Positions 1 through 12,146 of a stretch of DNA of 64,000 nucleotides are shown here, in pieces. Position numbers and translations under genes: made by a program. Positions within the stretch are counted from its first letter, which is position 1. Each line of letters starts with the position of its first letter. Below the pieces are notes generated by a model. It was not told the DNA's origin and searched no databases. It was given only the letters and a program-made list of their open reading frames with translations. Source of the stretch: Rutidosis leptorrhynchoides (lineage: Eukaryota > Streptophyta > Magnoliopsida > Asterales > Asteraceae); the NCBI RefSeq assembly GCF_046630445.1, contig NC_092340.1, forward strand, positions 365,532,001 through 365,596,000. The letters run 5' to 3'.

Positions 1-583
1 GGTCCACGTTGATTTGGGAAATCATTCATTTTTAACGATATTTGAAATAAATGTTAAAGTGTTTGTACACATACAATAATAAGAAATATTAACTGTTAGA
101 ATTAGATATATGAATAACGTACGGTGTGTAATTTAAAAACGTGTTTATGAATAATGAAAATATATATTTAATAATATGATAAAATGTAATATTAATTTGG
201 TTATAAAACATTTTGATTTAAAATTATATATACTATGATAACGAGAAGATGATTTATAGAAGTAAATGACCAATACACTCGAAAGATTAAGATCTACTTT
301 GAGTGGAATAATTTAGGGATAATTTAAGACTATATTTTGACAAAGGTACGAGTCACGAAACATAAAGTACAAGTTTTCTCAGCGTACGAAAGGACGTTCG
401 AAAAACCGAAACCGGGACATAAGTCGCGTGATGACGTACGACTTATCGGAACAAAAATTACAAATCAACTATGCACGAGAATATAATATAATATATAATT
501 AATTAATTTAAATTATATATATTATATTAATATTTAAATATGTCGACAAACTAGAAGTTAAAAGAATGTGAGCTGGATCAGAG

Positions 584-662
584 GGCCATGCGATCACATG
601 GCCTTGAAGCACAAATTCCATGCGATCTCATGGGGTGCTTTTTCAGAAAAGGTTCTATAAAT
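584..662 (+). promoter_or_regulatory. LTR A core promoter: paired palindromes and TATA box, decayed copy
   Basis: Two copies of CCATGCGATCGCATGG-type palindromes (584-603 and 618-633) precede TATAAAT at 656-662. In this copy each palindrome has one change (GATCACA and GATCTCA in place of GATCGCA), so symmetry is broken; the 3' LTR copy is intact. The promoter role is inferred from position and from conservation in LTR D. Confidence 0.55.
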
Positions 663-724
663 TGATCGAGTTCTGGCTTAATTCTCAAACACACATATTT
701 ATCTATATTACTCCGTATAAGATT

Positions 725-732
<8 letters not shown>

Positions 733-796
<64 letters not shown>
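733..796 (+). repeat. (TTA)n microsatellite in the LTR A leader
   Basis: About 21 ATT/TTA units lie some 75 bases downstream of the TATA box, so they are probably transcribed. The matching place in LTR D has a TA repeat instead. Confidence 0.9.
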
Positions 797-799
<3 letters not shown>

Positions 800-1778
800 A
801 TTAATATTATTATTATTATAAGTATTTTTAGATATCGTTATTATTAGTATTATACATAAAATACTACGACGAGGTTATGAACGTGTCACTTTCAAAATGG
901 TTTTCAAGCGGGATAGAGCTAAGGAAATTATGGGTTATTGCCAGGGAGGTTATGGGTAATGTTCGGGGGTATATTTATGAATCAAACCTAGTGTTTATCA
1001 TCTCCGTTACGTCTACGTACTTTCCTACAATATTGAATCTCAATACTGATACATAAGCACTCATATCTTATCTTTTATATATTAATTATGTATCCATGTC
1101 TAGTGCTCGAGTATATATATTTATACATGCTTGTATGCTAAATTTCGTCGCTAAACAGTTTATAATGAATCACGAATTAAATACATATATTACTGGTAAA
1201 AGGTATATGATATACATGTTTTTGGAAAGCTGACGAAAAATCAATAACTTTTCATTTAGATATCGAATAGTTTCGATGAACGGATTAAAAGATATGATCA
1301 ACTGAATTATGATTGACGTTAATTGAAATTTCTTTTGAATCTGAAATTAAGATTTAAACAACTTGTTTACGAGATTGATAAAATGGATTTTTGAATATTA
1401 CCAACCGAGTAAATGAATCATAATATAAGGCACGTCTCTTTTGTTGAATAATTGTCAAAACTGATTGTTTTATCATATATAAAAGCCTTATAAAAACTAT
1501 AGTTTAATTTTACAAGAATTGGAAAACTATGTGAAATATTAAAATGGTTCGATTGTCATGATCATTCAACTATTGTATTGAGTCAGATTGACTTTTTGAA
1601 ACAACTTTGGATAACTTTTGTATGTCGATCTCGAGCATTAGGATTGTGATACACTATGACCTGACCTAGCTTAATAGACATTTATTGACCAACATATGTT
1701 CTCTAGGTTGAGATCTACGGTTATTTGGTAATCCGAGTTTCAGTCACATTTTGGTGAACGACTTTATATGCTGCTAAG

Positions 1779-2303
1779 GTGAGTTTCATTTGCTCCATTT
1801 TTAATTGCTTTTGCAATATATATTTTTGGGCTGAGAATACATGCAATTTATTTTAAATGCAATGGACACAAGTACATACTAAATTCTACACCGAGTTTGA
1901 ACCGAAAATCCCTTAGCTTTGGTAACTAGTAACTGACGGTTATAAGAACTGGTGGGCGCGAATAGTTATATATGGATCCATAGGGCTTGACATCCCCGTC
2001 TGTTCCAGGTATAGAAACCCTGGCCTGAACTATAAAACAGACGTATGCTATTTGAGTTTAATATACATTGAATTACGTGTATTGTACATGTTGGTTGCAT
2101 GTATGTTAAAATAGGGGTACTTATTATATAGACGTTAAAGCTTAGTTACCAGGGTGCTCAATCTTGCAGAATATTTTGATAAACGTTTCTGGATGAAACA
2201 ACTGAAATCTTGTGATCCACCTTTATATACAGATTATGCGCAACATTAAAACTATGAACTCACCTACCTTTGTGTTGACACTTGTTAGCATGTTTATTCT
2301 CAG
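1779..2303 (+). other. Candidate spliced leader intron in the 5' LTR of A
   Basis: The donor CTAAG/GTGAGT (GT at 1779-1780) and acceptor TTTATTCTCAG/GTTCC (AG ending at 2303) delimit 525 bases. Both sites are kept in the 3' LTR of A, in LTR D and in the diverged LTRs of C and E. This is inference from conservation of splice signals; no transcript evidence is available here. Confidence 0.5.
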
Positions 2304-2648
2304 GTTCCTAGAAGTCTTCCGCTGTTTGCTTATATGTTAGACAAGCTATGAGCATGGAGTCTTACATGGCATATTTATCAAGGAAACGTTGCATTCACCA
2401 AATCATCACCATGTATCTTATTTTGACTGCATTGTCAATGGAAGTACTATTGTAAACTATTATTTACGGTGATTGTCTATATGTAGAAATCATCAGATGT
2501 CGAAAACCTTTGATTTAAATATTCATCTATGGTGTGCCTTTTCAAAAGAATGCAATGTTTACAAAACGTATCATATAGAGGTCAAATACCTCGCAATGAA
2601 ATCGATGAATGACGTGTTTGTCCATATGGATTTGGAGCAATCGTCACA

Positions 2649-2770
2649 GTTGGTATCAGAGCGTTGGTCCTAGCGAACCAGGTCTTGCATGAGTGTGTCT
2701 AACTGATAGTTGTTAAGATGTATTAGTAAGTCTGGACTTCGACCATGTCTGCATGTTAAAAGTTTTGCTT
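2649..2770 (+). promoter_or_regulatory. PBS (tRNA-Met type) and conserved leader of element A
   Basis: After a 2-base spacer, TGGTATCAGAGC (2651-2662) matches the 3' end of plant initiator tRNA-Met. The next 100 or so bases are nearly the same as in C (30862 to about 30740, minus) and E (14096 to about 13990, minus), including the block GAGTCTGGACTTCGACC-like. This shared leader is a candidate packaging or dimer signal (inference). The remainder to 3033 is AT-rich untranslated leader. Confidence 0.75.
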
Positions 2771-3033
2771 ATCATTTCTTGTCGAAAATTACATGCTTAT
2801 CATTCTTAAGTCTAGACACGTTTTCCTGCATTTATTGCATAAATAGTGTATAGACAAAAATTCATATCTTAGCGTATCTGTTACTATAAACTTTTCCTGA
2901 CATATTCCGAAAATTTCTCCGTGATTTATGGAATTTGGTATTATATATACATATGTAAATTATGTATTGAAGAATACCAAACTAAATTCTATAATCTAAT
3001 TCATATCAAAAATCATCTCCCTAATTATACAAG

Positions 3034-3591
3034 ATGGAACCCGTATCTAGTTCAAATTCCTTAAACTCCGACAGCTATTCCGATATGGATATTCACCTGA
3101 ATTTCGAAGACAGTGTAACCAGAATGGATCAACCAATTAGCCATCATCTATTCTGGATGAATTGGAGATGGGTTCGTAATCTACTTAATCATTGGAGACA
3201 AGAAGAAGGTGATCCCTTCCATCCACCACATTGCCCTCTTGGCGAAGAACCTGAAGCACTTACCGGCAAACCTGTTTGAGACACCATTTTCTCTCTCATT
3301 TCTAGAGTATCTCATCACGATAATATACTATCTCAAATTCTGGATCTTATTCATCCGCTCGTCCGAACCATCAATCATCCCGGTGTAGTAGAAGAAGTCA
3401 ACGAGCTTCGCGCTCGGGTAGTGGCTTTGGAGAATATGGTACAAAGGTTACAAGCACCAGCAGCATCACCGGCATCAACAGTATCACCGACAACAACACC
3501 AACAGTACCATTACCACCACCAACAACATCCGCATCGCAAACCTCAACTTTACAATCTGTTCCACGAGCATCAACTTTATACGCACCGTAG
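3034..3591 (+). pseudogene. Conserved ORF1 of the A/C family, broken by one in-frame TGA
   Basis: Family function is unknown to me. The frame opens at 3034 (MEPVSSS) and reads to TAG at 3589-3591, 185 codons, except for TGA at 3277-3279. At that place the C copy has CGA (Arg), so a C-to-T change at a CpG explains the break. The N-terminus is Ser/Asp-rich. A central block is nearly identical in both copies (SVTRMDQPISHHLFWMNW, then a WRQEEGDPFHPP motif). The C-terminus has a leucine heptad pattern (VNELRARVVALENMVQRL), a likely coiled coil, and then a Pro/Thr/Ser-rich tail of about 45 residues that C lacks. It lies where gag would start, about 370 bases after the PBS, but has no zinc knuckle or other gag motif that I can see. 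Confidence 0.7.
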
Positions 3592-4236
3592 TTACCAAGA
3601 AATACCAGCAACAATAACCGATGAAGTATTAACTCATTTCCCCTGAAGAAATTTTGTGTATATTTAATATATATGAATTTTGAAATCAAAATAAATCTTT
3701 TCGTACTAAGCTATTACATGTGAATCTTAGCCGGTAGGTACTACTCGGTTAGTTCATATTACTAATATGCAATGATGTACATCCTTCCTTAACAACTTAA
3801 TCATCGTTAACTACAATCTCTATTCCAATTCAATGAATTTAATTTCATAATAAACCAAGTGTATTATTCAAGTACATAATTGATTTTACATTTTCGTTTT
3901 CAATATACTCAAAACTTTCCAGAAAATATCATCTGTGCCTTGCGAAGTTCACTAAAATTCCACGAACATCAACATCCTTCATCGAGGAATAAGAATAAAT
4001 AATGAAGTATCGATTACATTAGCGAAATACTCCGCAAAGATTAAGTAATCTTTAATGTTTTAGAGATTAATCATTTCTAAGTCAAGCCGAAAATCAAATG
4101 AGTTTAATATGATATTAACTCATTAAATATGTATTACATCTGAAGAAAATATACATACATATATTTTCATAAAGACTGTAATGAAAATTCTTTTGTACAA
4201 AATATTAATTGTGAAATCTTTAACGGGTAGGTAATA
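3592..4236 (+). other. A internal region, non-coding, with internal PPT-like copies
   Basis: No supported gene. It holds two copies of a GGTAGGTA(C/A)TACTCGG-like block, near 3731 and 4223 (the second continues across insertion E at 17357). These resemble the 3' PPT at 19474-19487. Bases 4232-4236 (taata) are the left TSD of element E. Confidence 0.5.
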
Positions 4237-7200
4237 TGAAATGTCCCGTTCTTATTGATTAAAAACGTTCCATATTAATTGATTTCGTTGCAAGGTTTTG
4301 ACCTCTATATGAGACGTTTTTCAAAGACTGCATTCATTTTTAAAACAAACCATAACCTTTATTTCATAAATAAAGGTTTAAAAAGCTTTACGTAGATTAT
4401 CAAATAATGATAATCTAAAATATCCTGTTTATACACGACCATTACATAATGGTTTACAATACAAATATGTTACATCGAAATCAGTTTCTTGAATGCAGTT
4501 TTTACACAATATCATACAAACATGGACTCCAAATCTTGTCCTTATTTTAGTATGCAACAGCGGAAGCTCTTAGTATTCACCTGAGAATAAACATGCTTTA
4601 AACGTCAACAAAAATGTTGGTGAGTTATAGGTTTAACCTATATGTATCAAATCGTAACAATAGACCACAAGATTTCATATTTCAATACACATCCCATACA
4701 TAGAGATAAAAATCATTCATATGGTGAACACCTGGTAACCGACATTAACAAGATGCATATATATAAGAATATCCCCATCATTCTGGGACACCCTTCGGAT
4801 ATGATATAAATTTCGAAGTACTAAAGCATCCGGTACTTTGGATGGGGTTTGTTAGACCCAATAGATCTATCTTTAGGATTCGCGTCAATTAGAGTGTCTG
4901 TTCCCTAATTCTTAGATTACCAGACTTAATAAAAAGGGGCATATTCGATTTCGATAATTCAACCATAGAATGTAGTTTCACGTACTTGTGTCTATTTTGT
5001 AAATCATTTATAAAACCTGCATGTATTCTCATCCCAAAAATATTAGATTTTAAAAGTGGGACTATAACTCACTTTCACAGATTTTTACTTCGTCGGGAAG
5101 TAAGACTTGGCCACTGGTTGATTCACGAACCTATAACAATATATACATATATATCAAAGTATGTTCAAAATATATTTACAACACTTTTAATATATTTTGA
5201 TGTTTTAAGTTTATTAAGTCAGCTGTCCTCGTTAGTAACCTACAACTAGTTGTCCACAGTTAGATGTACAGAAATAAATCGATAAATATTATCTTGAATC
5301 AATCCACGACCCAGTGTATACGTATCTCAGTATTGATCACAACTCAAACTATATATATTTTGGAATCAACCTCAACCCTGTATAGCTAACTCCAACATTC
5401 ACATATAGAGTGTCTATGGTTGTTCCGAAATATATATAGATGTGTCGACATGATAGGTCGAAACATTGTATACGTGTCTATGATATTTCAAGATTACATA
5501 ATATACAATACAAGTTGATTAAGTTATAGTTGGAATAGATTTGTTACCAATTTTCACGTAGCTAAAATGAGAAAAATTATCCAATCTTGTTTTACCCATA
5601 ACTTCTTCATTTTAAATCCGTTTTGAGTGAATCAAATTGCTATGGTTTTATATTGAACTTTATTTTATGAATATAAACAGAAAAAGTATGGGTTTATAGT
5701 GGGAAAAATAAGTTACAAGTCGTTTTTGTAAAGGTAGTCATTTAAGTCGAAAGAACGACGTCTAGATGACCATTTTAGAAAACATACTTCCACTTTGAGT
5801 TTAACCATAATTTTTGGATATATTTTCATGTTCATAATAAAAATCATTTTCTCAGAATAACAACTTTTATATCAAAGTTTATCATAGTTTTTAATTTACT
5901 AACCCAAAACAGCCCGCGGTGTTACTACGACGGCGTAAATCCGGTTTTACTGTGTTTTTCGTGTTTCCAGGTTTTAAATCATTAAGTTAGCATATCATAT
6001 AGATATAGAACATGTGTGTAGTTAATTTTAAAAGTCAAGTTAGAAGGATTAACTTTTGTTTGCGAACAAGTTTAGAATTAACTAAACTATGTTCTAGTGA
6101 TTACGAGTTTAAACCTTCGAATAAGATAGTTTTATATATATGAATCGAATGATGTTATGAACATCATTACTACCTCAAGTTTAGTAGGTAAACCTACTGG
6201 AAGTGACAAGAATTGATCTAGCTTCAAAGGATCTTGGATGGCTTGAAAGTTCTTGAAGTAGGATCATGACACAAAAACAAGTTTAAGTAAGATTTTTACT
6301 CGAATTAAGATAGTTTATAGTTATAGAAATTGAATCAAAGTTTGAATATGAATATTACCTTGAATAAGAAAGATAACCTACTGTATATAACAAAGGTTTC
6401 TTGATCTTAGATGATTACTTGGAATGGATTAGAAAGCTTGGAAGTAAATTAGTAAACTTGAAGGGATTTTTGAAGTGTTCTTGAAGTGTTCTTCCTATGA
6501 TGATTATAGCTTGATTCTTGAAGTGATTTTTGATGAAGATGATGATTAACTACTGAAAAATACGTTCATAATAGTGTGTGTGCGTTGAGATAGAATTAGA
6601 AAGAGAATTGGAAGTGAAATGGAGTGAATGATGAGTGGTAATTGGTGAGTGGTGAGTGGAGTTAAAAGGAGTTCTAGTTAGTTGACTAGCTCATGGTAGA
6701 AGTTAAAATTGATTAGTCATACATGACATAATCAAGAGTGGAATCCCATGCTAGTTCCTATTGGTATATACCCATAGTAAGTACGTTTTGAAGCTGTGTA
6801 TAATATGGGTAAGAATACGACTAGAATTCTTGATGAAAGAAAAGAATGGAAAAGTAACTGTAACCATTTTCGTTAAGTATGAGTGTTTTGATATATGTCT
6901 TGAAGTCTTCCAAAAGTATTTTAATACATCTAAATACACTACATGTATATACATTTTAACTGAGTCGTTAAGTCATCGTTAGTCGTTACATGTAAGTGTT
7001 GTTTTGAAACCTTTAAGTTAACGATCTCAATTAATGTTGTTAACCCATTGTTTATTATATCTAATGAGATGTTAAATTATTATATTATCATGATATTATG
7101 ATATATTAATATATCTTAATATGATATATATACATTTAAATGTCGTTACAACTATAATCGTTACATATATGTCTCGTTTCGAAATCCTTAAGTTAGTAGT

Positions 7201-7488
7201 CTTGTTTATATGTATATAACTCATTGTTAATATACTTATGGAGATACTTACTTATCATAATCTCATTTTAACCATATGTATATCCATATATATATCGTCA
7301 TGTCGTTTTTACAAGTTTTAACGTTCGTGAATCGCCGGTCAACTTGGGTGGTCAATTGTCTATATGAAACATATTTCAATTAATCAAGTCTTAACAAGTT
7401 TGATTGCTTAACATGTTGGAAACATTTAATCATGTAAATATCAATCTCAATTAATATATATAAACATGGAAAAGTTCGGGTCACTACA
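4237..7488 (-). repeat. 3' LTR of element E
   Basis: 3252 bp, reading TGTAGTGACCCG...GACATTTCA on the minus strand. It pairs with 14097-17351 with scattered differences. It includes the candidate intron (5072 to 4581) and the near-palindrome TATTGGTATATACCCATA (6759-6776). I see no gene in it. Confidence 0.92.
4581..5072 (-). other. Candidate LTR leader intron, element E (left copy)
   Basis: On the minus strand: donor GAAA/GTGAGTTATAG at 5072 and acceptor TTTATTCTCAG/GTGAA ending at 4581, 492 bases. The sites match those in the A, D and C LTRs although the intron body has diverged. Confidence 0.45.
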
Positions 7489-7515
7489 GTACCTACCCGT
7501 TAAATAAATTTCGTC
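7489..7515 (-). promoter_or_regulatory. Polypurine tract of element E
   Basis: On the minus strand TTTAACGGGTAGGTAC directly abuts the LTR start TGTAGTGACCC. The same block is at the 3' LTR boundary of A and, as GGGTGGGTAC, of C. Confidence 0.7.
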
Positions 7516-7523
7516 CCGAAATT

Positions 7524-9290
7524 TTAAGCTGTTGAAGGTGTTGACGAATCTTCTGGAAATAGATGCGGGTATTTCTTCTTTATCTGATCTTTACGCTCCC
7601 AGGTGAACTCGGGTCCTCTACGAGCATTCCATCGAACCTTAACAATTGGTATCTTGTTTTGCTTAAGTCTTTTAACCTCACGATCCATTATTTCGACGGG
7701 TTCTTCGATGAATTGGAGTTTTTCGTTGATTTGGATTTCATCTAACGGAATAGTGAGATCTTCTTTAGCAAAACATTTCTTCAAATTCGAGACATGGAAA
7801 GTGTTATGTACAGCGGCGAGTTGTTGAGGTAACTCAAGTCGGTAAGCTACTGGTCCGACACGATCAATAATCTTGAATGGTCCAATATACCTTGGATTTA
7901 ATTTCCCTCGTTTACCAAATCGAACAACGCCTTTCCAAGGTGCAACTTTAAGCATAACCATCTCTCCAATTTCAAATTCTATATCTTTTCTTTTAATGTC
8001 AGCGTAGCTCTTTTGTCGACTTTGGGCGGTTTTCAACCGTTGTTGAATTTGGATGATCTTCTTGGTAGTTTCTTGTATAATCTCCGGACCCGTAATCTGT
8101 CTATCCCCTACTTCACTCCAACAAATCGGAGACCTGCACTTTCTACCATAAAGTGCTTCAAACGGCGCCATCTCAATGCTTGAATGGTAGCTGTTGTTGT
8201 AGGAAAATTCTGCTAATGGTAGATGTCGATCCCAACTGTTTCCGAAATCAATAACACATGCTCGTAGCATGTCTTCAAGCGTTTGTATCGTCCTTTCGCT
8301 CTGCCCATCAGTTTGTGGATGATAGGCAGTACTCATGTCTAGACGAGTTCCTAATGCTTGCTGTAATGTCTGCCAGAATCTTGAAATAAATCTGCCATCC
8401 CTATCAGAGATAATAGAGATTGGTATTCCATGTCTGGAGACGACTTCCTTCAAATACAGTCGTGCTAACTTCTCCATCTTGTCATCTTCTCTTATTGGCA
8501 GGAAATGTGCTGATTTGGTGAGACGATCAACTATTACCCAAATAGTATCAAAACCACTTGCAGTCCTTGGCAATTTAGTGATGAAATCCATGGTAATGTT
8601 TTCCCATTTCCATTTCGGGATTTCGGGTTGTTGAAGTAGACCTGATGGTTTATGATGCTCAGCTTTGACCTTAGAACACGTCAAACATTCTCCTACGTAT
8701 TTAGCAACATCGGCTTTCATACCCGGCCACCAAAAATATTTCCTGAGATCCTTGTACATCTTCCCCTTTCCAGGATGTATTGAGTATCTGGTTTTATGAG
8801 CTTCTCTAAGTACCATTTCTCTCATATCTCCAAATTTTGGTACCCAAATCCTTTCAGCCCTATACCGGGTTCCGTCTTCCCGAATATTAAGATGTTTCTC
8901 CGATCCTTTGGGTATTTCATCCTTTAAATTTCCCTCTTTTAAAACTCCTTGTTGCGCCTCCTTTATTTGAGTAGTAAGGTTATTATGAATCATTATATTC
9001 ATAGATTTTACTCGAATGGGTTCTCTGTCCTTCCTGCTCAAGGCATCAGCTACCACATTTGCCTTCCCCGGGTGGTAACGAATCTCAAAGTCGTAATCAT
9101 TCAATAATTCAATCCACCTACGCTGCCTCATATTCAGTTGTTTCTGATTAAATATGTGTTGAAGACTTTTGTGGTCGGTATATATAATACTTTTGACCCC
9201 ATATAAGTAGTGCCTCCAAGTCTTTAATACAAAAACAACCGCGCCTAATTCCAAATCATGCGTCGTATAATTTTGTTCGTGAATCTTCAA
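7524..9290 (-). CDS. Element E pol, second part: RNase H end, integrase, chromodomain
   Basis: In frame with the upstream gag-RT part and separated from it only by the TAA at 9291-9293. It begins inside RNase H ([11 protein letters not shown], then YTDHKSL) and continues with the integrase zinc domain (H-H then CLTCSKV), the catalytic core (Asp in MDFITKLP, Asp in IISDRDGRF, Glu in [15 protein letters not shown]) and ends in a chromodomain-like block (VKVRWN...[11 protein letters not shown]) near residue 550. Its role is cDNA integration; the chromodomain targets chromatin in the family. The catalytic triad looks intact. Upstream translation would need readthrough of the stop, so this copy is probably inactive unless complemented. 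It ends 35 bases before the LTR. Confidence 0.92.
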   Translation of the reverse strand: MKIHEQNYTTHDLELGAVVFVLKTWRHYLYGVKSIIYTDHKSLQHIFNQKQLNMRQRRWIELLNDYDFEIRYHPGKANVVADALSRKDREPIRVKSMNIMIHNNLTTQIKEAQQGVLKEGNLKDEIPKGSEKHLNIREDGTRYRAERIWVPKFGDMREMVLREAHKTRYSIHPGKGKMYKDLRKYFWWPGMKADVAKYVGECLTCSKVKAEHHKPSGLLQQPEIPKWKWENITMDFITKLPRTASGFDTIWVIVDRLTKSAHFLPIREDDKMEKLARLYLKEVVSRHGIPISIISDRDGRFISRFWQTLQQALGTRLDMSTAYHPQTDGQSERTIQTLEDMLRACVIDFGNSWDRHLPLAEFSYNNSYHSSIEMAPFEALYGRKCRSPICWSEVGDRQITGPEIIQETTKKIIQIQQRLKTAQSRQKSYADIKRKDIEFEIGEMVMLKVAPWKGVVRFGKRGKLNPRYIGPFKIIDRVGPVAYRLELPQQLAAVHNTFHVSNLKKCFAKEDLTIPLDEIQINEKLQFIEEPVEIMDREVKRLKQNKIPIVKVRWNARRGPEFTWERKDQIKKKYPHLFPEDSSTPSTA

Positions 9291-11235
9291 TTATCTAGAC
9301 GCATAAGCAATCACCTTCGTTCGTTGCATTAATACACAACCAAGACCTTGCTTTGATGCGTCACAATAAATCACAAAATCATCATTCCCTTCAGGCAATG
9401 ACAATATAGGTGCCGTAGTTAGCTTTTTCTTCAATAACTGAAACGCTTTCTCTTGTTCATCATTCCATTCAAATTTCTTCCCTTTATGCGTTAATGCAGT
9501 CAAGGGTTTTGCTATTCTGGAAAAGTCTTGGATGAACCTTCTGTAGTAACCAGCTAGTCCTAAAAACTGGCGTATGTGTTTCGGAGTTTTTGGGGTTTCC
9601 CACTTTTCAACAGTTTCTATCTTTGCCGGATCCACCTTAATACCTTCTTTGTTCACTATGTGACCGAGGAATTGAACTTCTTCCAACCAAAATGCACACT
9701 TTGAAAACTTAGCGTACAATTCTTCCTTCCTCAATACTTCTAACACCTTTCTTAAATGTTCACCGTGTTCTTGGTCATTCTTTGAGTAAATAAGTATGTC
9801 ATCAATGAAAACAATGACAAACTTGTCAAGGTATGGTCCACACACTCGGTTCATAAGGTCCATGAACACAGCTGGTGCATTAGTTAAACCAAACGGCATG
9901 ACCATAAACTCGTAATGACCGTAACATGTTCTGAAAGCAGTCTTTGGAATATCATCTTCTTTCACCCGCATTTGATGATACCCGGAACGTAAGTCAATCT
10001 TTGTATAAACAGACGAGCCTTGTAGTTGATCAAATAAGTCGTCGATTCTCGGTAGTGGGTAGCGGTTCTTGATGGTAAGTTTGTTCAACTCTCGGTAGTC
10101 GATACACAACCTGAATGTACCATCTTTCTTCTTGACAAACAAAACAGGAGCTCCCCACGGTGATGTGCTTGGTCGAATGAAACCACGCTCTAAAAGTTCT
10201 TGTAATTGGCTTTGCAGTTCTTTCATCTCGCTGGGTGCGAGTCTGTAAGGAGCACGAGCTATTGGTACAGCTCCTGGTACAAGATCTATTTGAAATTCAA
10301 CGGATCGCTGTGGGGATAATCCCGGTAATTCTTTCGGAAATACATCGGGAAATTCTTTTGCAATGGGAACATCATTGATGCTCTTTTCTTCAGTATGTAC
10401 TTTCTCGACGTGTGCTAGAACAGCATAGCAACCTTTTCTTATTAGTTTTTGTGCCTTCAAATTACTAATAATATGTAGCTTCGTGTTGCCCTTTTCTCCG
10501 TACACCATTAAGGGTTTTCCTTTTTCTCGTATAATGCGAATTGCATTTTTGTAACAAACGATCTCTGCTTTCACTTCTTTCAACCAGTCCATATCGATTA
10601 TCACATCAAAACTCCCTAACTCTACTGGTATCAAATCAATCTTAAATGTTTCGCTAACCAGTTTAATTTCTCGATTCCGACATATATTATCTGCTGAAAT
10701 TAATTTACCATTTGCTAATTCGAGTAAAAATTTACTATCCAAAGGCGTCAATGGACAACTTAATTTAGCACAAAAATCTCTACTCATATAGCTTCTATCC
10801 GCACCCGAATCAAATAAAACGTAAGCAGATTTATTGTCAATAAGAAACGTACCCGTAACAAGCTCCGGGTCTTCCTGTGCCTCTGACGCATTAATATTGA
10901 AAACTCTTCCGCGGACTTGTCCATTTGTGTTCTCCTGGTTCGGGAAATTTCTAATAATGTGGCCCGGTTTTCCACATTTATAACAAACTACATTGGCATA
11001 ACTTGCTCCGACACTACTTGCTCCGCCATTACTCGTTCCGACACCATTTGTTCCTTTCGTTCTATTAACCCCTGGTCCGTAGACCTCACACTTCGCCGCG
11101 CTATGACCATTTCTTTTACACTTGTTGCAAAATTTGGTGCAGAACCCCGAGTGATACTTTTCACACCTTTGGCATAGCTGCTTCTGATTGTTGTTGTTGT
11201 TGCGGTTATTATTGTTGTTGGGATGATTGTTGTAG

Positions 11236-11276
<41 letters not shown>

Positions 11277-12110
11277 GGGTCGTTTGTTGTAGTTGCGATT
11301 GATGTTGCGATTGTTGGGATAATTGTTGCGATTATTGTTGTAATTGCTGTTGTTGTTGTATTGGTGATTCTTATCACCGTTTTCCTCCCACTTTCTTTTG
11401 ACTTGCTTCACATTGGCCTCTTCTGCAGTCTGTTCTTTAATTCTTTCTTCAATCTGGTTCACTAGTTTGTGAGCCATTCTACATGCCTGTTGTATGGAGG
11501 CGGGCTCGTGTGAACTTATATCTTCTTGGATTCTTTCCGGTAATCCTTTCACAAACGCGTCGATCTTCTCTTCCTCATCTTCGAATGCTCCCGGACACAA
11601 TAGGCACAATTCTGTGAATCGTCTTTCGTACGTGGTAATATCAAATCCTTGGGTTCGTAACCCTCTAAGTTCTGTCTTGAGCTTATTGACCTCGGTTCTG
11701 GGACGGTACTTCTCGTTCATCAAGTGCTTGAATGCTGACCACGGTAGTGCGTACGCATCGTCTTGTCCCACTTGCTCTAGATAGGTATTCCACCATGTTA
11801 ACGCAGAACCTGTGAAGGTATGCGTAGCGTACTTTACTTTGTCCTCTTCAGTACACTTACTTATGGCAAACACCGATTCGACCTTCTCGGTCCACCGTTT
11901 CAATCCGATCGGTCCTTCGGTTCCATCAAATTCCAAAGGTTTGCAGGCAGTGAATTCTTTGTAGGTGCATCCTACACGATTTCCTGTACTGCTAGATCCA
12001 AGGTTATTGTTGGTATGTAGCGCAGCCTGTACTGCGGCTATGTTTGAAGCTAGAAAAGTACGGAATTCCTCTTCATTCATATTCACGGTGTGTCGAGTAG
12101 TCGGTGCCAT
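9291..12110 (-). CDS. Element E gag-protease-RT-RNase H (first part of polyprotein)
   Basis: I set the start at the Met of MAPTTRHTV (12110); an in-frame Met 12 codons upstream (12146) is less likely. In order (numbered from 12146): gag/capsid about 60-240, an Asn-rich stretch about 264-320 from an AAC repeat, zinc knuckle [14 protein letters not shown] (340-353, intact), a second knuckle from C388 whose last Cys is Phe401, aspartic protease LFDSGAD (444-450), RT from about 635 with active site FIDDILIYS (780-788), and the RNase H start (CDASKQG, 928-934). It ends at TAA 9291-9293, where relatives usually read Gln after AYASR, so one C-to-T change explains the stop. The frame resumes without shift. 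Confidence 0.93.
11190..11360 (-). repeat. AAC trinucleotide repeat in gag
   Basis: Reads (AAC)n on the coding strand and GTT on plus, with a pure core near 11229-11276. It encodes the Asn-rich linker before the zinc knuckles. Confidence 0.85.
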
Positions 12111-12146
12111 TTCCTTCAAAATAGTCAAATGGAACAAGTTAATCAT

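Larger units (their letters stand above)
1..2648 (+). repeat. 5' LTR of element A (left end cut off)
   Basis: It matches 19843-22213 plus 48283-48552 over its length, with scattered substitutions. It ends in CGTCACA just before the PBS. In order it holds the U3 module shared with element F (about 331-482), paired palindromes (584-633), a TATA box (TATAAAT, 656-662), a TTA microsatellite, and a candidate leader intron (1779-2303). Confidence 0.88.

Noticed and set aside
620..847. Open frame with a long Ile run
   Set aside because: Translation of the TTA microsatellite in LTR A; the same kind of frame recurs in the other LTR only because of the repeat.
11223..11465. Poly-Val frame on plus
   Set aside because: Antisense of the AAC repeat and gag of element E.
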